DNA from: JAHWJR01 sp035942035
Lineage (GTDB): Bacteria > Actinomycetota > Acidimicrobiia > Acidimicrobiales > CADCSY01
NCBI GenBank assembly: GCA_035942035.1
Contig: DASZDK010000006.1
Location: 1 to 7,737, forward strand
Direction: 5' to 3'
DNA length: 7,737 nucleotides
The notes under the pieces were generated by a model that had not been told where the DNA came from, ran no database searches, and saw nothing but the letters and a program-made list of their open reading frames with translations. Shown piece by piece: positions 6,889-7,737 of the stretch (the first letter of the stretch is position 1; every line of letters begins with the position of its first letter). Made by a program: the position numbers and the translations under genes.

Positions 6889-7509
6889 ATGACCGCCGAC
6901 GCTCGCCCCGGCGAGGCCACACCGCCGGCCGGCGGGCCCCTGCCGGCTCCCGCTCCGGTCTCCGCCCGTCAGACCGAGCGGCGGGTGGGGCACTACGTCT
7001 GGCTCGAGCGCCGGCGCTTCGAGGTGCTCGGTCGCCTGGCGGCATCCGTGGCCGAGCCGGAGGCGAAGGTCCTGCTGGCCACCTCCGCCCGCCACCACGC
7101 CTGGCACGCCTGCCTGTGGGAGGCCCACCTGCCCCGGCGCAGCGGACCGGGCACGACCGGGCTCGTCGCTCCCGACGACACCGGCCTGGCGGCGTGCCTC
7201 GAAGCCGGCGGTGGGCACGACGCCGAGCTCACCACCATCGAGGGGCTGACCGGCGCCTACCGCGTGGTGGCCACCCGCGCCATCAGCGCCTACGGCCGCC
7301 ACCTCGAGCGTGCCTCGGCGGTGAGCGATGCCGCCCTGGTGCGGACCTGCCGGCTCGTGCTCGTCGACCAGCTCGACGACTGGCGTGAGGGTGAGGCGCT
7401 TCTCCAGTCGCTGCTGACCACGGCGGCGGCGGTGGACCGGGCGGCGGCCCATCAGGCCCGCCTCGAGCACCTGCTGGCGGGGTCGACCAGCGGCGGAGCG
7501 GACGGGTAG
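6889..7509 (+). CDS. Predicted all-alpha protein of unknown function, possibly ferritin-like
   Basis: A 206-residue protein I cannot name. After a Pro/Ala-rich, probably disordered N-terminus (1-27), four long helices are suggested. Helix A (about 30-54) has E40 and E45; helix B (about 56-80) has the cluster ARHHAWHACLWEAH with H69, H70, H73, E78 and H80. Helix C (about 112-143) has E113, E118, Y124 and E140; helix D (about 146-176) has DQLDDWREGEALLQ with D160, D163, E167 and E169. Acidic residues and histidines facing one another on four helices recall ferritin-like diiron proteins, but no textbook E-x-x-H pair is present in both halves, so metal binding is a guess. It has no signal peptide or membrane helix. 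ATG 6889 is chosen because it lies 16 nt after nadE with GGAG about 9 nt upstream; the frame stays open back into nadE, but that part has nadE's own codon pattern in another frame. It is probably co-transcribed with nadE and ends before a strong terminator. Confidence 0.85.
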   Translation: MTADARPGEATPPAGGPLPAPAPVSARQTERRVGHYVWLERRRFEVLGRLAASVAEPEAKVLLATSARHHAWHACLWEAHLPRRSGPGTTGLVAPDDTGLAACLEAGGGHDAELTTIEGLTGAYRVVATRAISAYGRHLERASAVSDAALVRTCRLVLVDQLDDWREGEALLQSLLTTAAAVDRAAAHQARLEHLLAGSTSGGADG

Positions 7510-7520
7510 CCCTGGTCCGG

Positions 7521-7563
7521 ACGCGAAGGATTGGGCGCCCCGTGGGGCGCCCCTCCTTCGCGT
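7521..7563. terminator. Strong two-part hairpin, probable bidirectional terminator
   Basis: Bases 7521-7530 pair perfectly with 7554-7563 (10 bp). Inside, 7533-7541 pairs with 7544-7552 (9 bp of G-C pairs around a tiny GT loop, so the last pair probably opens). A small TT/C internal loop separates the two stems. It sits 11 nt after the stop of the upstream gene and 9 nt beyond the stop of the converging gene at 7573, so it can end transcription from both sides. Read on the plus strand it ends TCCTTCGCGT, without a long T-tract. Confidence 0.85.
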
Positions 7564-7572
7564 GATGCGCAG

Positions 7573-7737
7573 TTAGCGGGCCGAGCGCTTGGCCCGGGCC
7601 TCGGCCGAGATCTGGCGGCCGTCGACGCCCTTCTCCCCGTCGCTCTCGCCACGGGCGTCGGCGCTCACGCGGGCGCCGAAGTTGTCCTTGCGGGGGCCAC
7701 GCTCGCCCTCGTCGTCTCCGAGCTCGTCATCGAGCTC
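7573..7737 (-). CDS. C-terminal tail of a hypothetical protein (5' end outside window)
   Basis: On the minus strand the frame is open from the window edge to TAA 7573-7575, giving 54 residues. They are highly charged and without hydrophobic segments: an acidic beginning (ELDDELGDDEGE), then mixed Gly/Arg/Lys/Asp, and a basic end (ISAEARAKRSAR). Two related short motifs occur, RVSADARG and QISAEARA, about 21 residues apart. Nearly every third codon position is G or C, as in the confirmed genes, which supports real coding. It looks like an intrinsically disordered tail that might contact nucleic acid or a partner protein, but I do not recognise the family. The strong hairpin just beyond the stop fits a true gene end. 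Confidence 0.65.
   Translation of the reverse strand, partial: ELDDELGDDEGERGPRKDNFGARVSADARGESDGEKGVDGRQISAEARAKRSAR

Noticed and set aside
5310..6920. Open frame of 536 codons on the minus strand opposite nadE
   Set aside because: Composition-driven shadow rich in His, Gly and Ala, with no recognisable domain. The nadE frame has all catalytic residues.
1..7737. A defence system, biosynthetic cluster, mobile element or CRISPR array
   Set aside because: No transposase, integrase, nuclease, direct-repeat array, att-like duplication or tRNA is visible. The genes are mostly housekeeping, with uniform base composition.

Overview
The window is very GC-rich chromosomal DNA with G or C at most third codon positions. 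Start regions lack strong Shine-Dalgarno sequences, and two of them carry a TANNNT hexamer exactly 6 nt before the start codon. Together with a glnE of actinobacterial type, this suggests a high-GC actinobacterium. An Acidimicrobiia-like lineage is my best guess, but nothing here proves it. I see no mobile element, CRISPR array, tRNA or rRNA.

Left part (1-527): the last 82 residues of a right-handed parallel beta-helix type protein, then a perfect 12-bp hairpin terminator. Next comes a stretch with no intact gene that still encodes the C-terminal third of a CrcB/FluC fluoride channel, including its TTFSTF signature. I call it a decayed crcB remnant.

Middle (528-5093): a small minus-strand gene whose product looks like a free-standing propeptide domain of an S53/S8 serine protease. 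It is divergent (55-bp gap) from an FGGY-family carbohydrate kinase. The kinase gene converges on glnE with a 16-bp overlap of 3' ends. GlnE, the bifunctional adenylyltransferase of glutamine synthetase, has both catalytic halves intact.

Right part (5094-7737): glnE is divergent (54-bp gap) from nadE, the glutamine-dependent NAD+ synthetase. NadE is followed 16 nt later by an all-helical protein of unknown function rich in His and Glu, probably in the same operon. A strong two-part hairpin terminator then separates this pair from the disordered C-terminal tail of a converging minus-strand gene cut by the window edge.

Functionally the core is housekeeping: glnE tunes nitrogen assimilation and nadE spends glutamine to make NAD+, so both depend on the glutamine pool. 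I do not see a multi-gene novel system. The points worth a second look are the crcB remnant, the orphan propeptide-like gene, the shared leaderless promoter geometry, and the helical protein behind nadE.
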